Positions 49,435-58,762 of a DNA stretch of 64,000 nucleotides are shown one piece after another. The stretch is from Sphingobium trunci (GTDB lineage Bacteria > Pseudomonadota > Alphaproteobacteria > Sphingomonadales > Sphingomonadaceae). The notes under the pieces are model-generated. The model searched no databases. It was not told where the DNA came from and saw nothing but the letters and a program-made list of their open reading frames with translations. The stretch lies in the NCBI RefSeq assembly GCF_022664535.1, contig NZ_JAKUJY010000006.1, forward strand, positions 62,001 through 126,000, given 5' to 3'. A program made the translations under genes and the position numbers. Positions within the stretch are counted from its first letter, which is position 1. Each line of letters starts with the position of its first letter.

Positions 49435-49806
49435 ATGAGCCGTTATTTCACCGACGAACATGAATGGATCGATGTCGAGGGCGAAATCGCCACCGTCGGC
49501 ATCACCGACTATGCGCAGGAGCAGCTGGGCGACATCGTGTTCGTCGAACTGCCCGCCGAGGGGACCAGCTTCGAAAAGGGCGACGACGCCGCCGTCGTGG
49601 AATCGGTCAAGGCCGCTTCCGACGTCTATGCGCCGATCTCCGGCGAAGTGATCGAAACCAACGGCGCGCTGGAGGACGAACCCGCGCTGGTGAACAGCGA
49701 TGCGGAGGAAGACGGCTGGTTCTTCAAGCTGCGCATCGCCGACGCCAGCGAGCTGGACGGCCTGATGAACGAGGCCGCCTACAAGAAGTTCGTGGCCGCG
49801 CTCTAA
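49435..49806 (+). CDS. gcvH: Glycine cleavage system H-protein
   Basis: 123 aa. The lipoylated lysine is Lys59 in [14 protein letters not shown]. It shuttles the aminomethyl group between the P, T and L proteins. It lies 27 bp after gcvT in the riboswitch-controlled operon. Confidence 0.97.
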   Translation: MSRYFTDEHEWIDVEGEIATVGITDYAQEQLGDIVFVELPAEGTSFEKGDDAAVVESVKAASDVYAPISGEVIETNGALEDEPALVNSDAEEDGWFFKLRIADASELDGLMNEAAYKKFVAAL

Positions 49807-49817
49807 GCAACAAATAG

Positions 49818-49917
49818 CCCCTCCCTTTCAGGGAGGGGTTGGGGTGGGGAACCGCCCCAGGCGCCGCGTCCGGCGGTCAGTCCCCACCCCCGGCCCCTCC
49901 CCTTGAAAGGGGAGAGG
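49818..49917. repeat. Large palindromic repeat between gcvH and gcvPA
   Basis: Two GC-rich arms (about 49818-49850 and 49881-49915) form an imperfect inverted repeat: GCCCCTCCCTTTCAGGGAGG... on the left, and TCCCCACCCCCGGCC...GAAAGGGG on the right. It lies within the gcv operon. General knowledge places such repeats in many sphingomonad intergenic regions. It might adjust the P-protein level. Confidence 0.65.
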
Positions 49918-49930
49918 AGAAGGAGTCAGA

Positions 49931-51289
49931 ATGCGCTACCTACCCCTTACCGACGCCGACCGGCAGGACATGCTGTCCGTCATCGGCGCGTCGTCGGTCG
50001 ACGACCTGTTCGTGGACGTCCCCGCCGAGGCCGGCCTGTCCGGCAAGATCGCCGGCCTGCCCGATCATGCCAGCGAACTGGCGGTCGAGCGTCACATGGC
50101 GGCTCTGGCGCGGAAAAACCTGTCGGCAGGGGAAGCGCCCTTCTTCCTGGGCGCGGGCGCCTACAGGCATCATGTTCCCGCCAGCGTCGATCATCTGATC
50201 CAGCGCGGCGAGTTCCTGACCGCCTACACCCCCTATCAGCCGGAAATCGCGCAGGGCACGCTGCAGGTGCTGTTCGAATTCCAGACCCAGGTCGCGCGCC
50301 TGCTCGGCTGCGACGTCGCCAATGCGTCCATGTATGACGGCTCGACCGCCTGCTGGGAAGCGATCGGCATGGCCCGCCGCATCACCAGGCGGGGCAAGGC
50401 GATCCTCTCCTCCGGCCTGCATCCCCATTATGTCTCGGTCGCCAACACCATGGCGAAGTTCACCGGCGACGCGCTGGTGCATGCGGCGCCGACGCTCGAC
50501 GCCGCCACCGACATCGATGCGCTGATCGCCGGGATCGACAAGGATACGAGTTGCGTCGTCGTCCAATATCCCGATATTCTGGGCCGCATCGCCGACCTCA
50601 CCCCGCTCGCCGACGCCGCCCATGCGGCTGGCGCGCTGCTGGTGGCGGTCGTCACCGAGCCGGTCGCGCTGGGCGCGATACAGGCGCCGGGCCATATGGG
50701 CGCGGACATCGTCGTCGGCGAAGGCCAGTCGATCGGCGTCGGCCTCCAGTTCGGCGGGCCTTATCTGGGCCTCTTCGCGTGCAAGCAGAAATATGTCCGC
50801 CAGATGCCCGGCCGCCTCTGCGGCGAGACGGTGGACGCGGCGGGCAAGCGCGGTTTCGTGCTGACCCTCTCCACCCGCGAGCAGCATATCCGGCGTGAGA
50901 AAGCCACGTCGAACATCTGCACCAACTCCGGCCTCTGCGCACTGGCGTTCAGCATCCACATGACGCTGCTGGGCGAAAGGGGCCTGCGCGAACTCGCCAC
51001 CCTCAACCATGCGCTCACGGTCCAGGCCGCCGACCGTCTGGCGCAGGTTCCCGGCGTCAGGCTGCTCAACGACAGCTTCTTCAACGAATTCACGCTGGTC
51101 CTTTCGAAGGACGCGCGCGAAGTCGTCCGCAACCTCGCCGACAAGGGCGTGCTGGGCGGCGTTTCGCTCGGCCGCCTGTTCCCGGACGCGCCGGGGATCG
51201 GCAACGGCCTGGTCGTCGCCGTCACCGAAACCGTGACCGCCGAGGATATCGAAGCCTTTGCCAAGGCGCTTGAGGAGGAACTGGCATGA
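49931..51289 (+). CDS. gcvPA: Glycine dehydrogenase (decarboxylating) subunit 1
   Basis: 452 aa, the N-terminal half of a split P-protein. [14 protein letters not shown] and [25 protein letters not shown] are typical. It forms a heterotetramer with subunit 2. The stop overlaps gcvPB. Confidence 0.95.
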   Translation: MRYLPLTDADRQDMLSVIGASSVDDLFVDVPAEAGLSGKIAGLPDHASELAVERHMAALARKNLSAGEAPFFLGAGAYRHHVPASVDHLIQRGEFLTAYTPYQPEIAQGTLQVLFEFQTQVARLLGCDVANASMYDGSTACWEAIGMARRITRRGKAILSSGLHPHYVSVANTMAKFTGDALVHAAPTLDAATDIDALIAGIDKDTSCVVVQYPDILGRIADLTPLADAAHAAGALLVAVVTEPVALGAIQAPGHMGADIVVGEGQSIGVGLQFGGPYLGLFACKQKYVRQMPGRLCGETVDAAGKRGFVLTLSTREQHIRREKATSNICTNSGLCALAFSIHMTLLGERGLRELATLNHALTVQAADRLAQVPGVRLLNDSFFNEFTLVLSKDAREVVRNLADKGVLGGVSLGRLFPDAPGIGNGLVVAVTETVTAEDIEAFAKALEEELA

Positions 51290-52857
51290 CCATGCTGAAG
51301 GAAGGCCGCCCCACCGCGCCGCAAGCCGTCGCCGAAGCCGACGAGGCCCCCGTGACCGCCACCGGCAATCGCGCCCTGATGCTGGAGGAAGCGCTGATCT
51401 TCGAGATCGGATCGACGGACACCACCGGCGTCGATTTCGCGCAAGCGCCCCAGGTGGCCAGCCGCCTCGGCAGTCTCGCCCGTACCGGCAGCATCGGCCT
51501 GCCCGGCCTGTCGGAGCAGGAGACGGTGCGCCACTATACGCGTCTCAGCCGCCAGAATTACGCCATCGACCTGGGCCTGTTCCCGCTCGGCTCCTGCACG
51601 ATGAAGCATAATCCGCGCCTTAACGAAAAGGTCGCGCGGATGCCCGGTTTCGCCGACCTCCACCCGCTTGCACCCCAATCGACGGTGCAGGGCGCGCTGG
51701 CGGTGATCCATGAACTGGCCGCCTGGCTGGTGACGCTGACCGGCATGCATTCGGTCGCGATGAGCCCCAAGGCGGGCGCGCATGGCGAGCTGTGCGGCCT
51801 GCTGGCGATCCGCGCCGCGCTCGAAGCCCGTGGCGACGCCCGCAGCGTCATCCTGGTGCCCGAAAGCGCGCACGGCACCAACCCCGCCACCGCCGCCTTC
51901 TGCGGCTACAAGGTGGAGGATATTCCCGCGACCCCGGACGGCCGTGTCGACCTCGAAGCGCTCAAGGCCCGCCTCGGCCCGGACGTCGCGGCGGTGATGA
52001 TCACCAACCCCAATACCTGCGGCCTGTTCGAGCGCGACATGAAGACGATCTCCGACGCGGTCCATGCCGCCGGGGCCTTCGTCTATTGCGACGGCGCGAA
52101 CTTCAACGCCATCGTCGGCCGGGTCCGCCCCGGCGACCTGGGCGTCGACGCCATGCACATCAACCTGCACAAGACCTTTTCCACGCCCCATGGCGGCGGC
52201 GGTCCCGGCTCCGGCCCGGTGGTGCTCAGCCAGGCGCTCGCCCCCTTCGCGCCGCTGCCCTTCGTCGAAAAGCAGGGCGACAGGTTCGTGCTGGTCGAGG
52301 AGGAAACGGCGGAGGACCATCACGCCCAGACCTTCGGCCGGATGGTCGCCTTCCATGGCCAGATGGGCATGTTCACCCGTGCCCTGACCTATATCCTCAG
52401 CCATGGCGCGGACGGCCTGCGCCAGGTCGCGAGCGACGCGGTGCTGAACGCCAACTATATCCTGCGCAGCCTGGACGATGTGCTGGACGCGCCCTTCGGC
52501 GGCAGCGGCCCCTGCATGCATGAGGCGCTGTTCAGCGACAAGGGGCTGGCCGAAGGCTTCACCACGCTCGACATCGCCAAGGGGCTGATCGACGAGGGCT
52601 TCCACCCGATGACCATGTATTTCCCGCTGGTCGTCCATGGCGCGATGCTGGTCGAACCGACCGAGACGGAAAGCAAGGCCGCGCTCGACCAGTTCATCCT
52701 GGCGCTGCGCAGCCTTGCCGAACGCGCCAAGGCGGGGGACGAGGCGCTCAAGGGCGCGCCCTATTTCGCCCCGCGCCGCCGCCTCGACGAGACGCTGGCC
52801 GCGCGCAAGCCGGTGCTCACCTGGACCGAACCGGCGCTGGCGCAGGCGGCCGAATGA
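51286..52857 (+). CDS. gcvPB: Glycine dehydrogenase (decarboxylating) subunit 2
   Basis: 523 aa, the PLP-binding half of a split P-protein. The PLP lysine is Lys296 in [19 protein letters not shown]. With subunit 1 it decarboxylates glycine and loads the lipoyl group. Overlaps both neighbours by four bases. Confidence 0.95.
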   Translation: MTMLKEGRPTAPQAVAEADEAPVTATGNRALMLEEALIFEIGSTDTTGVDFAQAPQVASRLGSLARTGSIGLPGLSEQETVRHYTRLSRQNYAIDLGLFPLGSCTMKHNPRLNEKVARMPGFADLHPLAPQSTVQGALAVIHELAAWLVTLTGMHSVAMSPKAGAHGELCGLLAIRAALEARGDARSVILVPESAHGTNPATAAFCGYKVEDIPATPDGRVDLEALKARLGPDVAAVMITNPNTCGLFERDMKTISDAVHAAGAFVYCDGANFNAIVGRVRPGDLGVDAMHINLHKTFSTPHGGGGPGSGPVVLSQALAPFAPLPFVEKQGDRFVLVEEETAEDHHAQTFGRMVAFHGQMGMFTRALTYILSHGADGLRQVASDAVLNANYILRSLDDVLDAPFGGSGPCMHEALFSDKGLAEGFTTLDIAKGLIDEGFHPMTMYFPLVVHGAMLVEPTETESKAALDQFILALRSLAERAKAGDEALKGAPYFAPRRRLDETLAARKPVLTWTEPALAQAAE

Positions 52858-53498
52858 CGGGCCGGCCGGAACCGTGGGAAGCCGGTTCCGGTCCCGTCGC
52901 GGGGGGCAAGCGCCATGCCCCGGCGACCGGGCGCAACCGCGATGCCATTCTCGCGATTTTGCGCGGCGCGTTGCCATCTTCCGGCCTGGTGCTGGAGGTG
53001 GCGAGCGGCAGCGGCGAACATGCGGTCCATTTCGCCGCCGCCTTCCCGGGTCTCGACTGGCAGCCCAGCGATCCCGATCCCGCGGCGCTGGCCTCCATCG
53101 CCGCCTGGCGGGAAGAGGCGGGGCTCGCCAATCTCCACCCGCCGATCCGGCTCGATGCCGAAGCGCCCTGGCCGGTGGAACGCGCCGACGCGATCCTCTG
53201 CATCAACATGGTCCATATATCGCCCTGGGCCGCGACGCTTGGCCTGCTGCGGGGAGCGGGGGCGTGCCTGCCGCCCGGTGGCCTGCTTTATCTCTACGGC
53301 CCCTATCTGCGGGACGGGGTGGCGACGGCGCCCAGCAATCTCGCCTTCGATGCGTCGCTCAGGGCGCGCGATCCGCAATGGGGCCTGCGCCGGATGGAAG
53401 ATGTGATCGCCGCCGCCGATGCCCAAGGGCTGCGCCTCGACCGCCTGGCCGAAATGCCCGCCAACAACCTGTCGCTGCTTTTTCGCCGGCGGGATTGA
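52854..53498 (+). CDS. DUF938 SAM-dependent methyltransferase
   Basis: 214 aa. LEVASGSGEHAVHFA is a SAM-binding glycine loop, and the NRDAI near the start and CINMVHISPW motif match the DUF938 family. Substrate unknown. Its start overlaps the gcvPB stop, so it may be expressed with the glycine genes. Confidence 0.82.
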   Translation: MTGRPEPWEAGSGPVAGGKRHAPATGRNRDAILAILRGALPSSGLVLEVASGSGEHAVHFAAAFPGLDWQPSDPDPAALASIAAWREEAGLANLHPPIRLDAEAPWPVERADAILCINMVHISPWAATLGLLRGAGACLPPGGLLYLYGPYLRDGVATAPSNLAFDASLRARDPQWGLRRMEDVIAAADAQGLRLDRLAEMPANNLSLLFRRRD

Positions 53499-53515
53499 AA
53501 GACGGCTGTGCTCCT

Positions 53516-53564
53516 GCGAAGGCGGGAGTCCAGATCAGATGGTCGAACCCACTCCCGCCTTCGC
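53516..53564. repeat. Short palindromic intergenic repeat
   Basis: A perfect 14-bp inverted repeat (53516-53529 with 53551-53564; GCGAAGGCGGGAGT and its complement) surrounds a 21-bp loop between the methyltransferase and the next gene. Similar short palindromes recur between sphingomonad genes. Confidence 0.7.
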
Positions 53565-53593
53565 GGAAAATGGGGACCGCCGAAGCAGGACCG

Positions 53594-54472
53594 ATGCCCA
53601 ACACGCTCCTTTCCCTCGTCACCGCCGAACTCGCCGGTCCGGCCGATCCCCGCGCCGCCGCCATGGCCGGGGCGCTTGCCGCCCAATATCCCGGCGCCTC
53701 GCGGGCGGTGCTGTTCTACGGTTCCTGCCTGCGGGAAAAGAATCTCGACGGGCTGATGCTCGATTTCTACCTGATCGTGTCGGATTATCGCGCGGCTTAC
53801 GGCAAGCGCTGGCTTGCGGCCGCCAATCGCCTCATCCCGCCCAATGTCTTCCCGTTCGAACATGGCGGTCTGATCGCCAAATATGCCGTGCTGTCGGAGG
53901 CCGACTTCGCCCGGTTGAACAGCCCGGCGGCGGACAATGTCTCGGTCTGGGCGCGCTTTGCCCAGCCCGCCCGGCTGCTCTGGGCGGCGGACGACCTGGC
54001 CCGGCAACGCGCGATCAGCGCCGTCGCCAGCGCCACGCCCACGCTGCTTTCGCTCGCCCGGCCCATGGCGGAGGGGGAGGGCGACGCGCTGACGCTGTGG
54101 AAAACCGGCTTTGCGCTCACCTACAATGCCGAACTCAGGGCCGAACGGAAGGGCCGGTCCCTCTCCATCGTCGATGCCGACCCCGACCGCTATCGCCGCT
54201 TCGGGCAGGCCGCGCTGGCCCAGGGCCTGCCGCCCCCGCCGCCGGATGCGCCCGCACGCTGGCGCCGGCTCCAGCGGCGCGGCAAATGGCTCTCCGTGAT
54301 CCGGCTGGCCAAGGCCAGCTTCACCTATGCGGGCGGCATCGATTATCTGGCGTGGAAGATCAACCGCCACGCCGGAACGCAGATCGCGATCAAGCCCTGG
54401 CAGCGGCGCTGGCCGCTGGTCGGCGCGCTCACTCTGCTGCCGCGGCTGTTCCGGGGTGGTGCGATCCGCTGA
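53594..54472 (+). CDS. Possible TAM41-like nucleotidyltransferase
   Basis: 292 aa. Tyr-Gly-Ser-Cys at residues 42-45 followed by Asp52 and Asp57 (DGLMLDFYLIVSD) and IAKYAVLSEADF near residue 94 resemble the active-site layout of TAM41-type CDP-diacylglycerol synthases (nucleotidyltransferase fold). This is a distant likeness judged by eye. The C-terminal part is rich in Arg and Trp. Its last 44 bases overlap the 3' end of the histidine kinase gene on the other strand. Confidence 0.6.
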   Translation: MPNTLLSLVTAELAGPADPRAAAMAGALAAQYPGASRAVLFYGSCLREKNLDGLMLDFYLIVSDYRAAYGKRWLAAANRLIPPNVFPFEHGGLIAKYAVLSEADFARLNSPAADNVSVWARFAQPARLLWAADDLARQRAISAVASATPTLLSLARPMAEGEGDALTLWKTGFALTYNAELRAERKGRSLSIVDADPDRYRRFGQAALAQGLPPPPPDAPARWRRLQRRGKWLSVIRLAKASFTYAGGIDYLAWKINRHAGTQIAIKPWQRRWPLVGALTLLPRLFRGGAIR

Positions 54473-56420
54473 GGGCGTGCGACAGGGCGTGCGACAGGGC
54501 CATCAGCGTATAGGGCTTGCGCAGCACCTCATGCCCGCCAAAGTCCGCGCTTTCCGCCGTGTCCCCGGCATAGCCGGTCACGAACAGCACCGGCACATGG
54601 GCATAGGCAGCGGGCAGGGTGCGGACCATCTCCGGCCCGGTCATGTCGGGCATCAGCACGTCGCTCACGATCAGGCCGATGTCGCGATGGCTCGTCAGCA
54701 ATTTGGCCGCCTTGGACGGATGATCGCAGGCGACCGGCAGATGGCCCAGTTCCGCCAGCGCCGCCATCGTCTGGTTCAGCACGCGCGGGTCATCTTCCAC
54801 CACCAATATGCGGGTGGGGGGATGCAGCACGGGTTCGGCCGATGGAAGATGCGCGTCCATCGCGGCTTCGCCCTCTTCGCCGATATGGCGCGGCAGGTAG
54901 ATGTGGACGCTCGTACCCTTGCCCACTTCGGACTCGATCCGGATCTCGCCGTCGCTCTGGTGCACGAAGCCGAAAATCTGGCTGAGGCCCAGCCCGGTGC
55001 CCTTGCCGACCGGCTTGGTCGTGAAGAAAGGCTCGAACACGCGGGAGAGCACTTCGGGCGTCATGCCGCAGCCATTGTCGCAGACGGTCAGCATGACATA
55101 TTCGCCCTCGGCGCATTCGCCGATCTCATGGGCGGCCAGATGCACCTGCCCGGTGCGAATGACCAGGCGGCCGGGGCCGTCCATCGCGTCGCGGGCGTTG
55201 ACGCACAGGTTCAGGATGGCGTTTTCCATCTGATGCTGGTCGACGAAGATGCGCCAGCCCTTCGCTTCCTTTTCGAACGCCACGGTGATCTGGTCGCCGA
55301 TCGACCGGTCGATCAGCTCGCCGATGCCGGACACCAGCAGATCGGGGTCGATCATGTTCGGCAGCAGCGGCTCGGACCGCGCAAAGGCGAGCAGGCGGCG
55401 GGTCAGCGCGGCGGCGCGATTGGCGCCCTCCATCGCATTGTCGAGATGACGGCTGGCCTCCTGCGGCTTCAGGCGCAGCTTGCGCTTGGCGAGTTCCAGC
55501 CCGCCGACTACCACTGCCAGCATATTGTTGAAATCGTGCGCGATCCCGCCGGTCAGCTGCCCCACCGCGTCCATCTTCTGCATCTGGCGCAGATTTTCCT
55601 CGGCGACGGCGCGCTCGGCGGTTTCCTTCTTCAACTGTTCATAGGCGTCCGACAGTTCGGCCGTGCGGCTTGCCACCGCTTCCTCCAGCCGGTCGGCGCG
55701 CTCGGCCTCATTGTCCGCCTGCCGCCGCGCGTTGCGCCGCTCGCTATAGGCGGCGTTGGCGAACCAGAGCGCGAACAGGACGCACACCAGCAGCACCAGC
55801 CCGAACAGTTGCGACGTCTTGCCGAACCAGGCGTTGCGGTCCCCGGCCAGCGACACCGCTTCGCTGCGTTCCTGCAAGCGCGCATTTTCCGCCTGGATGA
55901 CATTGTCCAGCAGGGCCGTGATGCGCATCAGGTCGCGCGACTTGCCAGCCTGATGGAATTGCGCGAGCGCCCCCATCTTCTGGTCGTAGGTCGTGCGCAG
56001 CCCGATTTCGCTCAACGTCTTGCCGCGCTGCTCGAACGCCGCCTGCAACGCCAGCACATTGCCGCGCTGCCAGCCGGACTGGCGGGTGGTGTATGCCAGC
56101 GTCTTCAACTGGCTGGCGGCGGTCCGCCACTGGTCCTGGAACAGGCGGCCGGTGTCGGGATCGAGGCTGATCACATAGCGCGCTAGCGTCACTTCCGCCC
56201 GCGCCGTTTTCGCCTCGAACGCGCGGGCGAGGGCGATGATCTCCAGGCTGCGGCGCTGTTCGCTCAGCGCGCGCTCATGGTCCTGCGCGGCATGGCTGGC
56301 GCTGTAGAGCAAGGTGCCCAGCGACCCCACCAGCAATATGACCAGCACCAGGGGCAGGAAACGGCGTATCGCCGCGCGCCACCCCGTCGCCTGTTCGTCC
56401 ATGAAAAACCCGTCCGACAT
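54429..56420 (-). CDS. Hybrid sensor histidine kinase with receiver domain
   Basis: 663 aa. Two transmembrane helices (residues about 21-41 and 202-222) flank a periplasmic CHASE3-like region. A coiled linker, the HisKA domain with His295 in GGIAHDFNN, an HATPase domain (NLCVNARDAM, GTGLGLS) and a C-terminal receiver domain with phospho-acceptor Asp587 (VSDVLMPDM) follow. Its input signal is unknown. It is upstream of no partner response regulator here. Confidence 0.92.
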   Translation of the reverse strand: MSDGFFMDEQATGWRAAIRRFLPLVLVILLVGSLGTLLYSASHAAQDHERALSEQRRSLEIIALARAFEAKTARAEVTLARYVISLDPDTGRLFQDQWRTAASQLKTLAYTTRQSGWQRGNVLALQAAFEQRGKTLSEIGLRTTYDQKMGALAQFHQAGKSRDLMRITALLDNVIQAENARLQERSEAVSLAGDRNAWFGKTSQLFGLVLLVCVLFALWFANAAYSERRNARRQADNEAERADRLEEAVASRTAELSDAYEQLKKETAERAVAEENLRQMQKMDAVGQLTGGIAHDFNNMLAVVVGGLELAKRKLRLKPQEASRHLDNAMEGANRAAALTRRLLAFARSEPLLPNMIDPDLLVSGIGELIDRSIGDQITVAFEKEAKGWRIFVDQHQMENAILNLCVNARDAMDGPGRLVIRTGQVHLAAHEIGECAEGEYVMLTVCDNGCGMTPEVLSRVFEPFFTTKPVGKGTGLGLSQIFGFVHQSDGEIRIESEVGKGTSVHIYLPRHIGEEGEAAMDAHLPSAEPVLHPPTRILVVEDDPRVLNQTMAALAELGHLPVACDHPSKAAKLLTSHRDIGLIVSDVLMPDMTGPEMVRTLPAAYAHVPVLFVTGYAGDTAESADFGGHEVLRKPYTLMALSHALSHALSGSHHPGTAAAAE

Positions 56421-56542
56421 CGGCAGTTACACTAGACGAACAACATTAAGCGAGAAATGACGCAGGTGGAAAGTTCCAATTTAATGGAGGAATCCGTCGC
56501 GTTAATGGCTCGCCCGGTCGCTCGGACGGGGTTAGGGAGCGA

Positions 56543-57760
56543 TTAACCGATCGCTCCCGTCGCCCTGCCCGCTGCTTCGAACATGCCGATGATCTGCTCG
56601 ACCTGTTCGTCGCTATGCTCGGCGCACAGCGAGCAGCGCAGCAGGAATATGCCCGCGGGCGTTGCCGGCGGACGCGCCATGTTGACGTAGAGGCCCAGCT
56701 CCAGCAGCGACTGCCACATCGCCACCGCCTGAGCCTGGTCGGTCAGGATGACGGCGATGATCGCGGACTGCGGCGTTTCCGTGCCCAGCCTGAAACCCAG
56801 GTCGGTCAGCCCCCTGTGCAGCCGCTGGCTGTTCTTCCACAGATGGGCGCGCTTCTCGCCCGCGTGCATCAGCTTGCGGATGCTGGTCGCGGCGGTGGCG
56901 ACGACGCTGGGCGGCAGCGATGCGGTGAAGACATAGGGACGGCAGACGAGGCGCAGTACCTCGAACTTGGGATGGTTGGACACGCAGAAGCCGCCCACCG
57001 TGCCGACCGACTTGGAAAAGGTGCCGACCACGAAATCGACATCCTTCTCGACCCCCTGCTCCTCATAGACGCCCCGGCCATTGGGACCGAAAAAGCCCAT
57101 GCCATGGGCTTCGTCGACCAGGATCATGCAATTGGGATGCTTGCGCACGGCGGCGACCATGTCGGGCAGGGGAGCGATGTCGCCCAGCATCGAATAGACG
57201 CCCTCCAGCACCACCAGCTTCAGCGCCTCGGCGGGCAGGCGGCCAAGGCGCTTGTCCAGATCCTCGACGCTGTTGTGGCGGAAGCGCACGATTTCCGCGT
57301 CGCCCAGGAAGCAGCCGTCATAGATGGAGGCATGGCTGTCCGCGTCCAGCACGACATAATCGCCCTTGCCCGCAAGGGTCGAGATCATGCCGAGGTTGGC
57401 CTGATAGCCGGTCGAAAAGACCATCGCGCCGCTGGTGCCGTAAAAGTCCCTGAGCGCGTCCTCGACTTCCTTGTGCCCCTGATAGGTGCCGTTCAGCACG
57501 CGGCTGCCGGTCGTGCCCGCGCCGAAATCGTCCAACGCCTTCTTGCCCGCCGCGACCACGTCCGGGTCGAAGGTCATGCCCATATAATTATAGGTGCCCA
57601 GCAGGATGGTGTCCTTGCCCTTGATCACCGCCTGGGTCGGTGACTTCACCTCGTCCATCACGATCGCGAAGGGGTCGCGCACGCCGGTCGCCAGCAGCGC
57701 CTCGCGCTCGGCGATCAGCGGATCGAATTTGGAAAACAGGTCGCGGGTTTCGGTCGTCAT
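56543..57760 (-). CDS. spt: Serine palmitoyltransferase
   Basis: 405 aa alpha-oxoamine synthase. The PLP lysine is Lys250 in GTFSKSVGTVGGF, with DEAHG (Asp216/His219), the DSH of residues 141-143 (His143), and the GTYNYMG start region. It condenses L-serine with a long-chain acyl thioester to begin sphingolipid synthesis, a defining trait of sphingomonads. It lies 108 bp downstream of its ACP gene on the same strand. Confidence 0.92.
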   Translation of the reverse strand: MTTETRDLFSKFDPLIAEREALLATGVRDPFAIVMDEVKSPTQAVIKGKDTILLGTYNYMGMTFDPDVVAAGKKALDDFGAGTTGSRVLNGTYQGHKEVEDALRDFYGTSGAMVFSTGYQANLGMISTLAGKGDYVVLDADSHASIYDGCFLGDAEIVRFRHNSVEDLDKRLGRLPAEALKLVVLEGVYSMLGDIAPLPDMVAAVRKHPNCMILVDEAHGMGFFGPNGRGVYEEQGVEKDVDFVVGTFSKSVGTVGGFCVSNHPKFEVLRLVCRPYVFTASLPPSVVATAATSIRKLMHAGEKRAHLWKNSQRLHRGLTDLGFRLGTETPQSAIIAVILTDQAQAVAMWQSLLELGLYVNMARPPATPAGIFLLRCSLCAEHSDEQVEQIIGMFEAAGRATGAIG

Positions 57761-57868
57761 GTCAGCGTCCCAATAACGGCAAGGGCGATGGTCTGGGGCA
57801 AGGCCCGGCAGACGTTACGCGAACGGGCAGGCGCTGTCGCCTGCACCAGGAAAGAAAGTCGGGCGGCG

Positions 57869-58111
57869 TCAGCCCTTGAGCTTCGCCACCGCATCCACGA
57901 GCTGGCCGACGGTTTCGATCTCGGCCTGCATGTTCATGGTGATGATGATGTCGAATTCATCCTCGATCGCCGCCACGAAATCCATCACGGTCAGGCTGTC
58001 CCATTCCAGATCGCCCGCGAACGTGGTGGCCTCGCTCAGTTCCACGCCCTTTTTGTTGAAAGGCGTGATCTGGTTCACAACGCTGTCGAAAATCTGCTGG
58101 CGATCCGTCAT
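57869..58111 (-). CDS. acpR: Acyl carrier protein for sphingolipid synthesis
   Basis: 80 aa. The phosphopantetheine serine is Ser39 in DLEWDSLTVMDF. An acyl carrier protein next to serine palmitoyltransferase is known in sphingomonads, where it supplies the acyl thioester to the enzyme. The start at 58111 gives the standard ACP N-terminus; a longer frame is not needed. Confidence 0.9.
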   Translation of the reverse strand: MTDRQQIFDSVVNQITPFNKKGVELSEATTFAGDLEWDSLTVMDFVAAIEDEFDIIITMNMQAEIETVGQLVDAVAKLKG

Positions 58112-58226
58112 TATCCGTGGTGCTTTCCGTGAAAGGGCGGCTTTTGCCCTCGATCGCCGCTCTTTGGCAAGGGAATAAGGCGGCAATCGGGCATGACTGT
58201 CGCCAAAAAGGGGAGGAGGGGGAAAG

Positions 58227-58751
58227 ATGTCCGACGCCAGGATCGTTCCGGTGCCCAATGCCATCCATCTGCTGCGGACGGCGGTGCAGACCAACATGCA
58301 ACTGAGCCAGATGGCCGATCAGAAGGCGAACATGCTGATCGGCGCGTCGATGGTCGTCTTCACCCTGTCGGTGGCGCAGTTGCGGTCGGGCCGGCTGATG
58401 ATCCCGGTCGCGTTGCTGGCGGTCGGCGTCTTTCTCGCCGCGACCTGCGCGATCCTGGCCGTCCTGCCCAGCGTCAGCCGGCCGAAGGGGCCCGTGGAGG
58501 AGAGCGACAATCTGCTGTTCTTCGGCATCTTCACCAGTCTTGGCGAAGCCGAGTTCAGCGATCGGATGATGCGGCTAGTCGCGGATGAAGAGGCGCTGTG
58601 CCGCGCCATGCTGCGCGACATGTATCAGAACGGGCAGGTGCTTCAGCGGCGCAAATATCGCTATCTGGGCTATGCCTACCGCCTGTTCCTGACCGGCGTC
58701 ACCGCCAGCTTCGTCGCGCTGGCCGCCGATCTGGCCCTGGGCTGGACGTAA
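58227..58751 (+). CDS. Pycsar effector-like (DUF5706-type) membrane protein
   Basis: 174 aa. A helix with MADQKANMLIGA (Asp31, Lys33) is followed by two hydrophobic helices, a NLLFFGIFTSLGEAEFSDRM stretch, a DMYQNGQVLQRRKYRYL helix and a final membrane helix. This is the pattern of PycTM (Pycsar transmembrane effector) proteins, which kill infected cells on sensing cCMP or cUMP. No cyclase gene lies nearby. It diverges from acp-spt, so its link with those genes is positional only. Confidence 0.75.
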   Translation: MSDARIVPVPNAIHLLRTAVQTNMQLSQMADQKANMLIGASMVVFTLSVAQLRSGRLMIPVALLAVGVFLAATCAILAVLPSVSRPKGPVEESDNLLFFGIFTSLGEAEFSDRMMRLVADEEALCRAMLRDMYQNGQVLQRRKYRYLGYAYRLFLTGVTASFVALAADLALGWT

Positions 58752-58762
58752 CGAAACCGGAC

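Noticed and set aside
50761..52977. 738-codon minus-strand frame opposite gcvPA and gcvPB
   Set aside because: The forward genes have clear P-protein motifs; the antisense reading is compositionally biased and without domain features.
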